Assembly (NCBI RefSeq): GCF_001482365.1
Contig: NZ_CP013254.1
Location: 2,914,001 to 2,978,000 of the forward strand
DNA length: 64,000 nt
DNA from: Kocuria flava
GTDB lineage: Bacteria; Actinomycetota; Actinomycetes; Actinomycetales; Micrococcaceae
Direction: 5' to 3'
This document shows, piece after piece, positions 17,956-27,268 of the stretch (positions within the stretch are counted from its first letter, which is position 1; every line of letters starts with the position of its first letter). A program made the position numbers and the translations under genes. The notes beneath the pieces are model-generated. The model did not search any database. It was not told where the DNA came from and saw only the letters and a list, made by a program, of their open reading frames with translations.

Positions 17956-19368
17956 TCAGCCCTGCTCGGCGGCGTCGGCGACCGTGACTTCGGCGGTCCG
18001 CTGCTCGCCGTCGCGCAGGTACACGACGGTGCCGGTGCCCCCGGCCGGGAGCTCGCGCACCGCGGCGGTCAGGGAGGTCGCGTCCTCGATGCGGTGGCCG
18101 TTGAACTCGGTGATCACGTCGCCGGCGCGCAGCCCGGCCTCGTCGGCCGGGGAGCCGTCCACGACCTCCTGGACCTGCGCGCCCGCCGAGAAGGCCTGGC
18201 TGCGCCCGTCCGCGGCCGCCGCCGCCGAGACGGTGGTGCCGAGGTAGCCGTGGCTCGCGGAGCCGTCCGCGATGATCTCCTCCGCGACCCGCCGGGCGGT
18301 GTCCACGGGGATGGCGAAGCCCACGCCGATGTTGCCGGCCTCCCCCGAGGCGCCGGCGGAGGCGATGGCGACGTTGATCCCGATCACCCGGCCGTCGCGG
18401 TCCACCAGCGGCCCCCCGGAGTTGCCGGAGTTGATGGCGGCGTCGGTCTGGATGACGTTGAGGTACACGGACTCCGAGGCCCCGCGCGAGGAGCCTCCCC
18501 CGCCGCCCTCCTCGGGGAGGTCGAAGAAGAAGTCGTCCCGGCCGGGGGTCCGGCCGCCGTCGCCCTCCGAGGGGGTGTCGGGCGCGGCGGAGGAGGCGAC
18601 CGCGATGGTGCGGTCCAGGGTCGAGACGATGCCGTCGGTGACGGTGCCCGACAGTCCCAGGGGCGCGCCGATGGCGATGGCGGTGTCCCCGACGTTGACG
18701 TCCTCGATGGAGCCCAGCTCGGCGGGCACGAGACCGGGGGCGTCGATCTTCAGCACGGCGAGGTCGGAGAGGGGGTCGGTGCCCACGACCGTGGCCGGGT
18801 GCACAGTGCCGTCGTCGAGGCGGACCTCGATGGACGGGTCCCCGGCGGTGCCGTCGAGGGTCACCACGTGGGTGTTGGTGAGGATGTGGCCCTCGTCGTC
18901 GACGACCACGCCCGAGCCCGAGCCGGCCTGGTTGCCCGCGGACACGGAGATGGTCACCGTCGAGGGGGACGCCTTCTGCGCCGCGGCGGTCACCGCGTTG
19001 ACCTCGTCCTGGTCGTTGACGATGACCGAGGCCGGCGCCGAGCCGCCCGCGGTGCCGGTGGCCCCCCGGTCCAGCAGCGCGTCGGTCCCCGCGGCGGTCC
19101 CGGCGCCGACGAGCGCCGCCAGGACCATGCCGGTGACGAGCGCGCCCCCGGTGAACCGCTTCCGGGCCCCCGCCGGGGCGGGGCCCGCGGGGGCCGGGCC
19201 GGCGGAGGAGCCGGACCCGTGCCCGCCGCCCGGGCCCTCCCCGCCGGCGGGGGCGCCGTAGAGGGGCCGGGCCCACGGGTCGCGCTCGCCGGCCCGGCCG
19301 TCCACGGGCGGGAGGGGCCGGGTGTGCTGGGGGTCCGTGCCGCGGCTCGGGTCGCGGGGCTCGGTCAT
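17956..19368 (-). CDS. Membrane-anchored HtrA/DegP-like serine protease with PDZ domain
   Basis: 470 residues from ATG at 19368 (GAGGAG 7 nt upstream). A 70-residue disordered cytoplasmic tail leads to one membrane segment (about 73-95), then an extracytoplasmic trypsin-like domain. Its triad is His167 (TNTHVV), Asp202 (LSDLAVLKID) and Ser317 (GNSGGP). A C-terminal PDZ domain follows (about 385-465: QEVVDGSPADEAGLRAGDVITEFNG). A 40-residue acidic/Gly-rich loop (about 262-300) is inserted before the catalytic-Ser strand. Such proteases degrade or refold damaged envelope proteins. It is divergent from the TPM-PspA genes, another envelope stress pair, with 261 bp between them. Confidence 0.93.
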   Translation of the reverse strand: MTEPRDPSRGTDPQHTRPLPPVDGRAGERDPWARPLYGAPAGGEGPGGGHGSGSSAGPAPAGPAPAGARKRFTGGALVTGMVLAALVGAGTAAGTDALLDRGATGTAGGSAPASVIVNDQDEVNAVTAAAQKASPSTVTISVSAGNQAGSGSGVVVDDEGHILTNTHVVTLDGTAGDPSIEVRLDDGTVHPATVVGTDPLSDLAVLKIDAPGLVPAELGSIEDVNVGDTAIAIGAPLGLSGTVTDGIVSTLDRTIAVASSAAPDTPSEGDGGRTPGRDDFFFDLPEEGGGGGSSRGASESVYLNVIQTDAAINSGNSGGPLVDRDGRVIGINVAIASAGASGEAGNIGVGFAIPVDTARRVAEEIIADGSASHGYLGTTVSAAAAADGRSQAFSAGAQVQEVVDGSPADEAGLRAGDVITEFNGHRIEDATSLTAAVRELPAGGTGTVVYLRDGEQRTAEVTVADAAEQG

Positions 19369-19594
19369 GGGGCAACTCCTCGGGGAGGGGCGCGGCGGGC
19401 CGGGGAGCCGCCGCGGGCCGGTGGGATTCGCCCCCAGTATCGCAACGGGCACTGAGACGACGCTGAGAGGCCCCGCGCCGGCCGGGCACGGGCAGGACGG
19501 CGGCACCGTGCCGGCCCTGTCCACGGTGCCGTCACGGGGGTTTCGCCCTGCGCGTAGGCCGCGGTGTCCCTGCCCCGCCCCCGGGGGCCGGCCC

Positions 19595-19600
19595 TAGAAT
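19595..19600 (+). promoter_or_regulatory. -10 element of the TPM-domain gene
   Basis: TAGAAT, about 30 nt upstream of the ATG; no clear -35. The mRNA would carry a short leader containing GAGGGAG. Confidence 0.45.
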
Positions 19601-19629
19601 CGGCACCACCGAACGACGTGAGGGAGATC

Positions 19630-21663
19630 ATGACCTGGCGCACCACTTCCCGCCGGACCGCCGCCGGCTGCGGCCTGGCCCTGGCCCTGCTCGTGCCCGC
19701 GGGCGCGGCCGTGGCCCAGCCGCCCGTGGACGTCCCCCCGGGGGAGCGCGTGGTGGACGGCAGCGGCGCCCTCGAGGACCCCTCCGCGCTCGAGACGGAG
19801 ATCCGGCAGCTGGCCACCGAGGAGGGCGTGACCCTCTACGCGGTGACGGTCGACTCCTTCACCAGCCCCTCGGACCCGGACCGGTGGGTCCAGGAGTTCG
19901 CCGACCTCAACGGCTTCGGCAGCAACGACGCCGTCCTCGCGATCGCCACCGAGGACCGGCAGGCCCGCTTCGACGCCGCCGACGGCGGCCCGCTCGACGA
20001 CGCGGCGCTGCGGGCGATCTACCAGGAGCAGATCCTCCCCGCCCTCTCGGCCGGCGACTGGGACGGGGCCGTGCTCGGCGCCGTCGAGGGCATCGGGACC
20101 GAGCTCTCCGGCGGCGCCGCGGCCGGTGGGACGGACGACGGCGGGGGCGGCGGGCTGGCCCTGCTGGGCGTGGGGCTGCTCGGCGCCGGTGGCCTGGCCG
20201 CCTACGGGTTCGCCGCGAGCCGGAAGAAGCGCCGGGAGGGGGCCCCGCAGCGGCAGGGGACCCCGGCGGGGCCGGGCGGGCCCGCGCAGCCCCACCAGGA
20301 GGTGCCGATCCCCGAGCTGCGCCGGCGCGCCGGCGCGCTGCTCGTCGCGACCGACAACGCCATCCAGCACTCCGAGCAGGAGCTCGCCTTCGCCGAGATG
20401 CAGTACGGCCGGGAGCAGGTCGAGCCCTTCCGGCGGGCCCTCGAGGACGCCAAGCGGCACATGCAGGCCTCCTTCGCCCTCCAGCAGCAGCTCGAGGACC
20501 ACATCCCCGACACCGAGCAGCAGCAGCGCGCCTGGCTGACGGAGATCATCGGCCGCTCCCAGGACGCCCAGCGCCCGCTCGAGCAGCACGAGCAGGCCTT
20601 CAGCGAGCTGCGCCGGCTCGAGACCCGCGCCCCCGAGGCGCTCGAGGACGTCGAGCGCGCCGCCCACGGTGTCCGGCCCCGCCTGGACACCGCGGAGCAG
20701 CGGCTGCGGCAGCTGGGGCAGCGCTACAACGAGACGGCGCTGGCGCCCGTGCGCGACAACGTGGAGCAGGCCCGCGAGCGCCTGGCCTTCGTCGGCACCG
20801 CGGTCGACGAGGCCCGGGACGAGCTGGCCGCCGGGCGCACAAGCGACGCCGTGCTCGACGTCCGGGCCGCCGAGGAGGCGGTGGGCCAGGCGGGCGGGCT
20901 CCTCGACGCCGTCGAGCACGCCGCCCGGGAGCTGGCCCAGGCCGAGGAGTCCCTCAAGGACGCGGTGACCATCGCCCGCCGAGACGTCGCCGAGGCCGAC
21001 GCCCTGGTCCGCCGCGGCACGAACCCCGAGCTGGCCGGCGCCGCCGCCGGCGTCCAGGAGGTGCTGCGGCTGGTCGAGGAGCAGATGGCCGGCGGGCGCG
21101 TCGACCCCCTCGGGCTGAGCCGCCGGCTCGCCGTGGCCAAGGACGAGCTCGACAAGGGCCTCGCCTCGGTGCGCTCCCAGAACGAGCGGGACCGCTCGGC
21201 GCGCGAGACCCTCGCCCACACCCTCGTCTCCGCCCAGGCCCAGGTCAGCTCCGCGAGCGAGTACATCTGGGCGCGCCGCGGCGGTGTGGGGCCCGAGGCG
21301 CGCACGCGGCTGGCCGAGGCGGAGCGCTGCCTCGCGACCGCCCAGCAGCTGCGCTCGTCCAGCCCCTCCGAGGCCCTCGGCCACGCGAACGAGGCCGTCC
21401 GCCTGGCCGGCGAGGCCCAGTACATCGCCCAGCACGACGTCGACAGCTTCGGCCACGGCGGCTTCGGCCTGCCCCAGGGCGGCTACGGCTACCGGGGCCG
21501 CAGCAACAGCGGCCTCGGCGGCGCCATGCTCGGCGGGATCCTGCTGGGCTCGATCCTCAACGGCGGCGGCGGGCTGGGCGGCGGCTTCGGCGGCGGCTTC
21601 GGCGGCGGCGGCGGGGGCATCGACTTCGGGGGCTTCGACGGCGGGATCGGCGGCAACTTCTGA
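19630..21663 (+). CDS. TPM-domain secreted/membrane protein with long coiled coil
   Basis: 677 residues from ATG at 19630. A signal peptide ends near AAVAQP (residue about 30). A TPM domain (about 38-155) carries VVDGSGALEDPSALETEIRQLATEEGVTLYAVTV, then NDAVLAIA and the acidic YQEQILPALSAGDWDGAVLGAVEGI. A membrane segment (about 175-197: GLALLGVGLLGAGGLAAYGFAAS) is followed by basic residues. A helical, coiled-coil region of roughly 400 residues follows, with many Glu/Gln/Arg heptads. A Gly-rich tail ends the protein (GGGFGGGFGGGGGG). The TPM domain would face outside and the coiled coil the cytoplasm. pspA follows 134 bp downstream. The pairing suggests a membrane-stability role, but this is inference. 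Confidence 0.8.
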   Translation: MTWRTTSRRTAAGCGLALALLVPAGAAVAQPPVDVPPGERVVDGSGALEDPSALETEIRQLATEEGVTLYAVTVDSFTSPSDPDRWVQEFADLNGFGSNDAVLAIATEDRQARFDAADGGPLDDAALRAIYQEQILPALSAGDWDGAVLGAVEGIGTELSGGAAAGGTDDGGGGGLALLGVGLLGAGGLAAYGFAASRKKRREGAPQRQGTPAGPGGPAQPHQEVPIPELRRRAGALLVATDNAIQHSEQELAFAEMQYGREQVEPFRRALEDAKRHMQASFALQQQLEDHIPDTEQQQRAWLTEIIGRSQDAQRPLEQHEQAFSELRRLETRAPEALEDVERAAHGVRPRLDTAEQRLRQLGQRYNETALAPVRDNVEQARERLAFVGTAVDEARDELAAGRTSDAVLDVRAAEEAVGQAGGLLDAVEHAARELAQAEESLKDAVTIARRDVAEADALVRRGTNPELAGAAAGVQEVLRLVEEQMAGGRVDPLGLSRRLAVAKDELDKGLASVRSQNERDRSARETLAHTLVSAQAQVSSASEYIWARRGGVGPEARTRLAEAERCLATAQQLRSSSPSEALGHANEAVRLAGEAQYIAQHDVDSFGHGGFGLPQGGYGYRGRSNSGLGGAMLGGILLGSILNGGGGLGGGFGGGFGGGGGGIDFGGFDGGIGGNF

Positions 21664-21797
21664 GCCCGCACCCGCTGCGACCGGGCCCGCCCGACCCCGC
21701 GCACCCGCCGGCCCGCGCCGCCGCCGGCGACCAGCTTCCCCGACCGACCACCGTCCCGGGCGCCGCCCGGGCTCGACCCCGAGGAGAGAAGAGCACC

Positions 21798-22541
21798 ATG
21801 ATCAAGCAGTCCATCTTCGGCCGCATCGCCCAGCTCGCGAAGGCCAACATCAACGCCCTGATCGACGCCGCCGAGGACCCGCAGAAGATGCTGGACCAGA
21901 TGGTGCGCGACTACACCGAGAACATCCGCGAGGCGGAGGCCGCCGTCGCCCAGACCATCGGCAGCCTGCGCCTGCTCGAGCAGGACCACGCCGAGGACGT
22001 GCAGGAGGCGCGGGAGTGGGGCAACAAGGCCCTGGCCGCCTCCAACAAGGCCGAGGAGTTCCGTGCCGCCGGGCGCGGCTCGGAGGCCGACAAGTTCGAC
22101 AACCTCGCCAAGGTGGCGCTGCAGCGCCAGATCCAGTACGAGACGGAGGCCAAGGGCGCGGAGCCGCAGATCCAGGCGCAGACCGAGGTCGTCGAGAAGC
22201 TCAAGGACGGCCTGAACAAGATGCGGGGCAAGCTCCAGGAGCTGTCCAACAAGCGGGACGAGCTCAACGCCCGCCAGAAGACCGTCCAGGCCCAGGCGCA
22301 GGTCCAGGACGCCCTCAAGGCCTTCGACGTGCTGGACCCCACGAGCGAGGTCTCCCGGTTCGAGGACAAGATCCGGCGCGAGGAGGCCCGCGTGCTGGGC
22401 CAGCAGGAGCTCGCGGCGTCCTCCCTGGACGCCCAGTTCGAGTCCCTCGAGGAGCTCGGGCAGCAGACCGAGGTCGAGGCCCGCCTGGCGGCCCTGAAGT
22501 CCCGCAGCGCCGAGCGGATCGTCTCCTCCGAGGAGGTCTGA
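21798..22541 (+). CDS. pspA: PspA/IM30 phage-shock membrane protein
   Basis: 247 residues from ATG at 21798 (GAGGAGAGAAG upstream). Predicted almost wholly helical. An N-terminal amphipathic helix (SIFGRIAQLAKANINALIDAAEDP) inserts into stressed membranes. The conserved PQKMLDQMVRDYTENIREAEAAVAQTIG and long Gln/Glu-rich coiled coil match the ESCRT-III-like PspA/Vipp1 fold. PspA polymerises on the inner face of the membrane and limits proton leakage. No PspF or PspC genes are nearby; the partner here is the TPM-coiled-coil gene upstream. A 20-bp-class hairpin follows the stop. Confidence 0.93.
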   Translation: MIKQSIFGRIAQLAKANINALIDAAEDPQKMLDQMVRDYTENIREAEAAVAQTIGSLRLLEQDHAEDVQEAREWGNKALAASNKAEEFRAAGRGSEADKFDNLAKVALQRQIQYETEAKGAEPQIQAQTEVVEKLKDGLNKMRGKLQELSNKRDELNARQKTVQAQAQVQDALKAFDVLDPTSEVSRFEDKIRREEARVLGQQELAASSLDAQFESLEELGQQTEVEARLAALKSRSAERIVSSEEV

Positions 22542-22585
22542 GCGCAGCCGGCGCCGCTCCCCCGCCGGGGGCGGGCGGCCGCACG

Positions 22586-22629
22586 ACGGGCGACGCCCCG
22601 TGGCACCCGTGCCACGGGGCGTCGCCCGT
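22586..22629 (+). terminator. Very strong hairpin after pspA
   Basis: A perfect 21-bp inverted repeat: arms 22586-22606 (begins ACGGGCGACGCC) and 22609-22629, with two bases between. It is GC-rich and lies 45 nt after the pspA stop; as it is symmetrical it could also stop minus-strand transcription beyond the tRNA. Confidence 0.8.
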
Positions 22630-22695
22630 TCCGGACGCGGACCACGGGGCGGACCGGCACCGGACGGACGGGCGGCAGCCTGCACCCGGACAGGC

Positions 22696-22729
22696 GAGAG
22701 GCCCCGGACCTGGTGGTCCGGGGCCTCTC
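22696..22729 (-). terminator. Terminator of the initiator tRNA gene
   Basis: Perfect 15-bp stem, GAGAGGCCCCGGACC (22696-22710) with GGTCCGGGGCCTCTC (22715-22729), TGGT loop, beginning 3 nt beyond the tRNA CCA end. Confidence 0.8.
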
Positions 22730-22731
22730 CG

Positions 22732-22808
22732 TGGTTGCGGGGGCAAGATTTGAACTTGCGACCTCTGGGTTATGAGCCCAGCGAGCTACCGAACTGCTCC
22801 ACCCCGCG
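22732..22808 (-). tRNA. Initiator tRNA-fMet (CAU anticodon), CCA encoded
   Basis: A 77-nt cloverleaf on the minus strand. The acceptor stem starts CGCGGGG and ends CCCCGCA-A-CCA, so base 1 is C opposite A72, the unpaired feature of initiator tRNAs. The anticodon arm TGGGCTCATAACCCA has three consecutive G:C pairs, the second initiator hallmark, with CAU at 22772-22774. GTTCAAATC gives the T arm and the CCA is encoded. A near-consensus promoter lies directly upstream and a terminator directly downstream, so it is an independent unit. Confidence 0.97.
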
Positions 22809-22820
22809 GCGACATGTACG

Positions 22821-22849
22821 ACTATACGTGCCGCGGGGTGGGCCCGCAA
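22821..22849 (-). promoter_or_regulatory. tRNA-fMet promoter
   Basis: On the minus strand TTGCGG (22844-22849), a 17-bp spacer and TATAGT (22821-22826). Transcription would start about 6 nt before the mature tRNA. This is the best sigma-70-type match in the window. The spacer contains GCCGCGGGGT, which is the exact inverse of the DNA at the tRNA 5' end. Confidence 0.75.
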
Positions 22850-22854
22850 ATCGG

Positions 22855-25827
22855 CTACTCGGCGGGCTGCTCGGCCCCCTCCTCGGGGGCCAGGGCGCCC
22901 TCGGCCTCGGGCGCCACGACGCCGTCCGCCTCGAGGGCTCGCTCGATGGCCTGCTGGAGCCGGTCCTGGGCCTGCCCGTAGCGGGCCCAGTCGCCGTCCT
23001 GCAGCGCCTGCTCGGACTCCTGGATCGCCTCGTTGGCCTGGGACAGGGCGTCCTCGAGGCTGCCGCTGTCCGCCGGGGCCCCGTCGCCGCCCTCGGCGCC
23101 CGCCTCGGCCTCGCTCACGCCGGCCCCGCTGGAGGTCTGGGCGCCGGAGTCGCCGCCGAAGACCTCGTCCAGGGCCTCCTCGAGGGTCGGTGCGAAGCCG
23201 ACCTCCTCGCCGAAGCCGACCAGCACGCGCCGCAGCGTCGGGTACGCGGCGTCCCCGGAGGACTGCACGTAGACCGGCTGGACGTAGAGCATGCCGCCGC
23301 CGGCGGGCAGGGTCAGCAGGTTGCCGTTGATCACCTCGGAGGCGCCCTGGCGCAGCAGGTTCAGCTCCGTGGAGACGTCGGTGTCCGAGTTGAAGAGGTT
23401 CTGCGCCTGGCCGGGGCCGGGCACCACCGAGGAGCGCGGCAGCTCGAGCAGCCGCAGCGTGCCGTACTCCTCGCTCTTGACCCCGTCCTCGCCGGTGCCG
23501 GCGTCCGCGTTGGCGGAGAGGTAGCCGTACATCACGTTGCGGGTGTTGCCGGTCTCCGACTGCTGCGGGATGAAGGAGGTCGTCAGCGAGAAGTTCGCCT
23601 GGTCCTCCCCCGGCATGCGCATCGACAGGTAGTACGGGGGCAGGGCGACGTCGCGGTCCTGCGTGGGGTCGTTGGGCACCGACCACACGTCGTCGTTGGC
23701 GTAGAAGCTGTTCGCGTCGGTGACGTGGTACCGGTTGAGCAGCTCACGCTGGACCTTGAACATGTCCTGCGGGTAGCGCACGTGCGCCATGAGGTCGGCG
23801 GACATCTCCGAGTAGGGCTTCAGGGTGTCCGGGAAGACCTTCTGCCAGGCCTTGAGCACGGGATCCTGGTCGTCCCACGCGTAGAGCTCCACGGAGCCGT
23901 CGTAGGCGTCGACCGTGGCCTTGACGGAATTGCGGATGTAGTTGACCCGCTCCGGAGGCAGGGTCGCCGCGGCGCCCTGGGCCGTCTGGGTGTCCTGGGT
24001 CGCCTCCTGCAGCACCGACGGCGTCGAGTACGGGAACGCGTCGGAGGTGGTGTAGGCGTCCACGATCCACTGCACCCGGCCGTCGATGATCGCCGGGTAC
24101 GGGGAGCCGTCGACGGTCAGGTACGGGGCGACCTTCTCGATCCGCTCGCGCGGGTCCCGGTCGTAGAGGATCTGCGACTCGGGGCGCACCGCGTCGGAGA
24201 GCAGCAGGTCCGAGGACTGGAACTTGATGCCGTAGGCGAGGCGGTTGAAGAAGTTGCCGATCGAGGGCCCGCCGTCGCCGGCGAAGGTCGTCTTCGCGTC
24301 GGCGCCCTCGTCGTCGGCCGTCTGCGGGCGGTCGAGCTCGAGCGGCTCGTCGCCCTCGCCGCCGCCGACGATCGAGTACTCCGGGGAGTTCTCGCCGAAG
24401 TAGATGCGCGGCTCGTAGTCGTCGGAGATCTCCCCCCGGGAGGGGATGCCCGCCTGCATGAACTGCGGCTTGCCGTCGGCCTGCACGCGGTTGCCGTAGG
24501 CGGCGACCACGCCGTAGCCGTGGGTGTAGACGACGTGCTGGTTGTACCAGCCCTGGTTCTGGTCGGGGTTCAGCTCGCGCGTGGCGATCACGGTGTCCTG
24601 GACCTCGCCGTCGATCTCGTAGCGGTCGACGTTGAGGGTGTCCGGGAACTGGTAGTACGGCCGGAACTGCTGCAGCTGCGAGAAGGCCGCGGAGACCACG
24701 TTGGGGTCCAGCAGGCGGATGTTCGAGGTGGTCTCGGTGTCCTGGCGCAGCGCGCCCTGCTCCGTCTGCGTCGTCGCGTCGTAGGGCATGACCTCGGTCT
24801 CGTCGAGGCCGTAGGCGGCGCGGGTGAGCTCGATGTTGCGCTGGATGTACTCGTTCTCCAGGGCCTGCTCCGTCGGCAGCACCTGGAAGCGCTGGACGAT
24901 CCACGGGTAGATCCCGCCGGCGACCACGGCCACCACGAGCAGCACCGCGGTGCCGATCACGGGCAGCCGCCAGCGCCCGATCACGGCGGCGACGACGAAG
25001 AGCACCGCCACGATCAGGGCGGCGGCCGCCAGGATCGCCTTGGTGGGGATCACGGCGTTGACGTCGGTGTACAGGGCGCCGGTCCACTTCCCGGAGGAGG
25101 ACTGGACGGTCGAGTAGCGGTCCAGCCAGAAGTTCGCCGCCTGCAGCAGCAGGAACAGGGCCGCGAGCACGCCCAGGTGCACCCGGGAGGCGCGCGTGGT
25201 GGCCAGCCCGCGCTCGTTGATCCGGATCCCGCCGTAGACGTAGTGCATGAGGATCCCGCCGACGCCCGCGAGCAGGATCGCCGAGACGAGGAAGCCGATG
25301 AGGAAGCGCAGGAACGGCAGGGTGAAGACGTAGAAGGCGATGTCGAGACCGAACTGCGGGTCCTCCCGGCCGAACGGCTCCTGGTTGAGGAACAGCAGGA
25401 CGGTGTCCCACTGGGTCATCGCCGTGGACGCCGCGAACAGGCCGAAGAGCACGGGCACGACCACCATGACGATCTTGCGCACCGGCTCCAGGGCCTCCTG
25501 GTAGCGGCGCAGGTTGTCGTCGACGATCGACTCGGCCGTGATCGGCCGGTGCCGGTGGGCGAGGTAGAGGCTCGCGAACATCAGCGCGGCCACCAGGACC
25601 GCGGCGACCGCGAAGATCACGATCTTCACGAGGTTCTCGGTGAGGAAGACGCTCAGGTAGCCGAGCTGGTCGTACCACAGCACGTCGGTGTAGAGCTGGG
25701 TCGCGCCGACGAAGGCGGCCACGAGCACGAGCACGACCACGACGGTGGGCCACAGCGCACCCCGCTTCCTCCGCTGTCCGTCGGGCTGCTGCCTCGGTGG
25801 TCGGGGGGCTGTGGGTCCGGCGGTCAC
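22855..25827 (-). CDS. UPF0182 family large membrane protein
   Basis: 990 residues from GTG at 25827 (AGAGG upstream). About seven membrane segments lie in the first 330 residues (LWPTVVVVLVLVAAFVGAT; KIVIFAVAAVLVAALMFASLYLA; and so on). A large soluble region of about 560 residues follows, rich in Tyr/Asn/Gln, with motifs such as QVVYTHGYGVVAAYGN-like and PYPAIIDGRVQWIVDAYTTSD. An acidic, Ala/Glu-rich tail closes it. This is the UPF0182 family, homologous to Rv3193c, of unknown function; topology suggests a big extracytoplasmic domain. The tRNA-fMet promoter starts within a few bases of the stop codon. Neighbouring genes follow the Rv3193c-Rv3195 order. Confidence 0.93.
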   Translation of the reverse strand: MTAGPTAPRPPRQQPDGQRRKRGALWPTVVVVLVLVAAFVGATQLYTDVLWYDQLGYLSVFLTENLVKIVIFAVAAVLVAALMFASLYLAHRHRPITAESIVDDNLRRYQEALEPVRKIVMVVVPVLFGLFAASTAMTQWDTVLLFLNQEPFGREDPQFGLDIAFYVFTLPFLRFLIGFLVSAILLAGVGGILMHYVYGGIRINERGLATTRASRVHLGVLAALFLLLQAANFWLDRYSTVQSSSGKWTGALYTDVNAVIPTKAILAAAALIVAVLFVVAAVIGRWRLPVIGTAVLLVVAVVAGGIYPWIVQRFQVLPTEQALENEYIQRNIELTRAAYGLDETEVMPYDATTQTEQGALRQDTETTSNIRLLDPNVVSAAFSQLQQFRPYYQFPDTLNVDRYEIDGEVQDTVIATRELNPDQNQGWYNQHVVYTHGYGVVAAYGNRVQADGKPQFMQAGIPSRGEISDDYEPRIYFGENSPEYSIVGGGEGDEPLELDRPQTADDEGADAKTTFAGDGGPSIGNFFNRLAYGIKFQSSDLLLSDAVRPESQILYDRDPRERIEKVAPYLTVDGSPYPAIIDGRVQWIVDAYTTSDAFPYSTPSVLQEATQDTQTAQGAAATLPPERVNYIRNSVKATVDAYDGSVELYAWDDQDPVLKAWQKVFPDTLKPYSEMSADLMAHVRYPQDMFKVQRELLNRYHVTDANSFYANDDVWSVPNDPTQDRDVALPPYYLSMRMPGEDQANFSLTTSFIPQQSETGNTRNVMYGYLSANADAGTGEDGVKSEEYGTLRLLELPRSSVVPGPGQAQNLFNSDTDVSTELNLLRQGASEVINGNLLTLPAGGGMLYVQPVYVQSSGDAAYPTLRRVLVGFGEEVGFAPTLEEALDEVFGGDSGAQTSSGAGVSEAEAGAEGGDGAPADSGSLEDALSQANEAIQESEQALQDGDWARYGQAQDRLQQAIERALEADGVVAPEAEGALAPEEGAEQPAE

Positions 25828-25972
25828 TGGCTACCTCTGCATTCGGCGTCGGGTCGGGGTCGAGCGGGGCTCGGTCGGGGGAACGGCCGGCGGGACGGCA
25901 CTGTCCGGCCGGCGCACCCCGTCCATTCTGCCCAGGGCGTTCTCGGGGGTGCAATCGTGCACGGCGGGCCGC

Positions 25973-27043
25973 TCACGGCGTCCCGCAGGAGGGCAGCGCG
26001 GAGAGGTCCTCCCCGCGGCCGGCGGCCGACGCGGCGGCCACGGCGTCGTCCAGGTCGCGGACCGCGACGACGGTCAGGCCCTCGGGCTCGTGCCCGCGCA
26101 CCTCGGGGCAGTTGCCCTCCGGGGCCAGGAACAGCTCGGCGCCGGCGGCGGCCGCGCCGTCGAGCTTCTGCCGCACGCCGCCGATGGGGCCGATCAGCCC
26201 GTCCGCGTCCACCGTGCCGGTCCCGGCGACGTGGTGGTCCCCGGCGAGCGAGCCGGGGGTGAGCTCGTCGACGATCCCGAGGGCGAACATGGACCCGGCG
26301 CTGGGGCCGCCGACGTCCTCGAGCGCGAAGGAGACCTCGAGGGGGAAGTCGTGGTCGGGCTCGAGGAGCACGCCCAGCTGCCGGTGCCCGGAGGCCTCGT
26401 CCAGGGCGGTGGGCACCCGCACGTCGCGCTCGGTCCCGTCGCGCTCCACGCGCAGGAGGACTCCGCCCTCACCGGCGGCGTCGAGGGCGGAGCGCAGCTG
26501 CTCGACGCTCCCGGCCGGTCCCCCGTCCACGGCCCGCAGGACGTCGCCCTCCTCGAGCCGGTCCTCCGCGGGGCTGCCGGGCACGGTGCCGCGCACCACG
26601 AGCCGGGTGCTGTGCTCGATGCCCAGGTGGTCCAGGGCCGCGGCCACCGAGGTCTCCTGCGAGGAGGTCATCGCGACCGAGTTGGAGGCGTCGAGCTCCT
26701 CCGCGGAGACCCGGTGCGGGTACAGGACGTCGGCCGGGACCACGGCGGTGGACGGGTCCAGCCAGGCGCGCAGCACCCCCAGGACCCCGACGTCGCTGCT
26801 GGGGCCGCCGGAGACGTAGACGGTCGTCAGGTCGAGCACGGACTCGGTGGGGTAGGCGGGCGCCCCGGTGACCTCCAGCAGCTGCCGGCCCTCGTGCTCC
26901 CCCACGGTGTTGAACGTCGGGCCGGGGGCCTCGAGGACGAACGGGGCGGGCAGCAGCGTGCCGGCGAGCAGCAGGCCCGCGGAGCCGAGCAGCGCCCACG
27001 ACGGCAGGTCCCTGCGGCGGCGCGGGCGGGGGGAAGGGGTCAC
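25973..27043 (-). CDS. PDZ-domain Lon-like serine protease (YlbL family)
   Basis: 356 residues from GTG at 27043. A basic N-terminus and one membrane segment (about 15-37: LPSWALLGSAGLLLAGTLLPAPFV) anchor it; the rest is outside. A PDZ domain lies at about 140-215 (VPGSPAEDRLEEGDVLRAVDG). The C-terminal Lon-type domain has its Ser in GGPSAGSMFALG and its Lys in IGGVRQKLDGA, forming the Ser-Lys dyad, so it is a protease without an ATPase. YlbL-type proteases act in membrane quality control and cell division regulation in Bacillus. The homologue Rv3194c sits in the same place, between the UPF0182 gene and the divergent zincin gene. Confidence 0.92.
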   Translation of the reverse strand: MTPSPRPRRRRDLPSWALLGSAGLLLAGTLLPAPFVLEAPGPTFNTVGEHEGRQLLEVTGAPAYPTESVLDLTTVYVSGGPSSDVGVLGVLRAWLDPSTAVVPADVLYPHRVSAEELDASNSVAMTSSQETSVAAALDHLGIEHSTRLVVRGTVPGSPAEDRLEEGDVLRAVDGGPAGSVEQLRSALDAAGEGGVLLRVERDGTERDVRVPTALDEASGHRQLGVLLEPDHDFPLEVSFALEDVGGPSAGSMFALGIVDELTPGSLAGDHHVAGTGTVDADGLIGPIGGVRQKLDGAAAAGAELFLAPEGNCPEVRGHEPEGLTVVAVRDLDDAVAAASAAGRGEDLSALPSCGTP

Positions 27044-27268
27044 GGACGGTCCTCGGCGGTCGGCGGGGCGGCGGACCGGGCCGTGTGCCGCGGCGGGCGC
27101 CCCGGTCCGAACGGCCCAGTCTACCCGGGCGCCGGCGCCGTGAGCTTCCAGCGAACTGGGAGTTCGCCCGTGGTCGGCTCCGTGGCGCCGTGGCTACGCT
27201 GGGTGCAGAGACCTCCCGGGCGCCCGCTCGCCCGGGCCCCAGCCCCGACCCGACCGAACGGTGGACCC

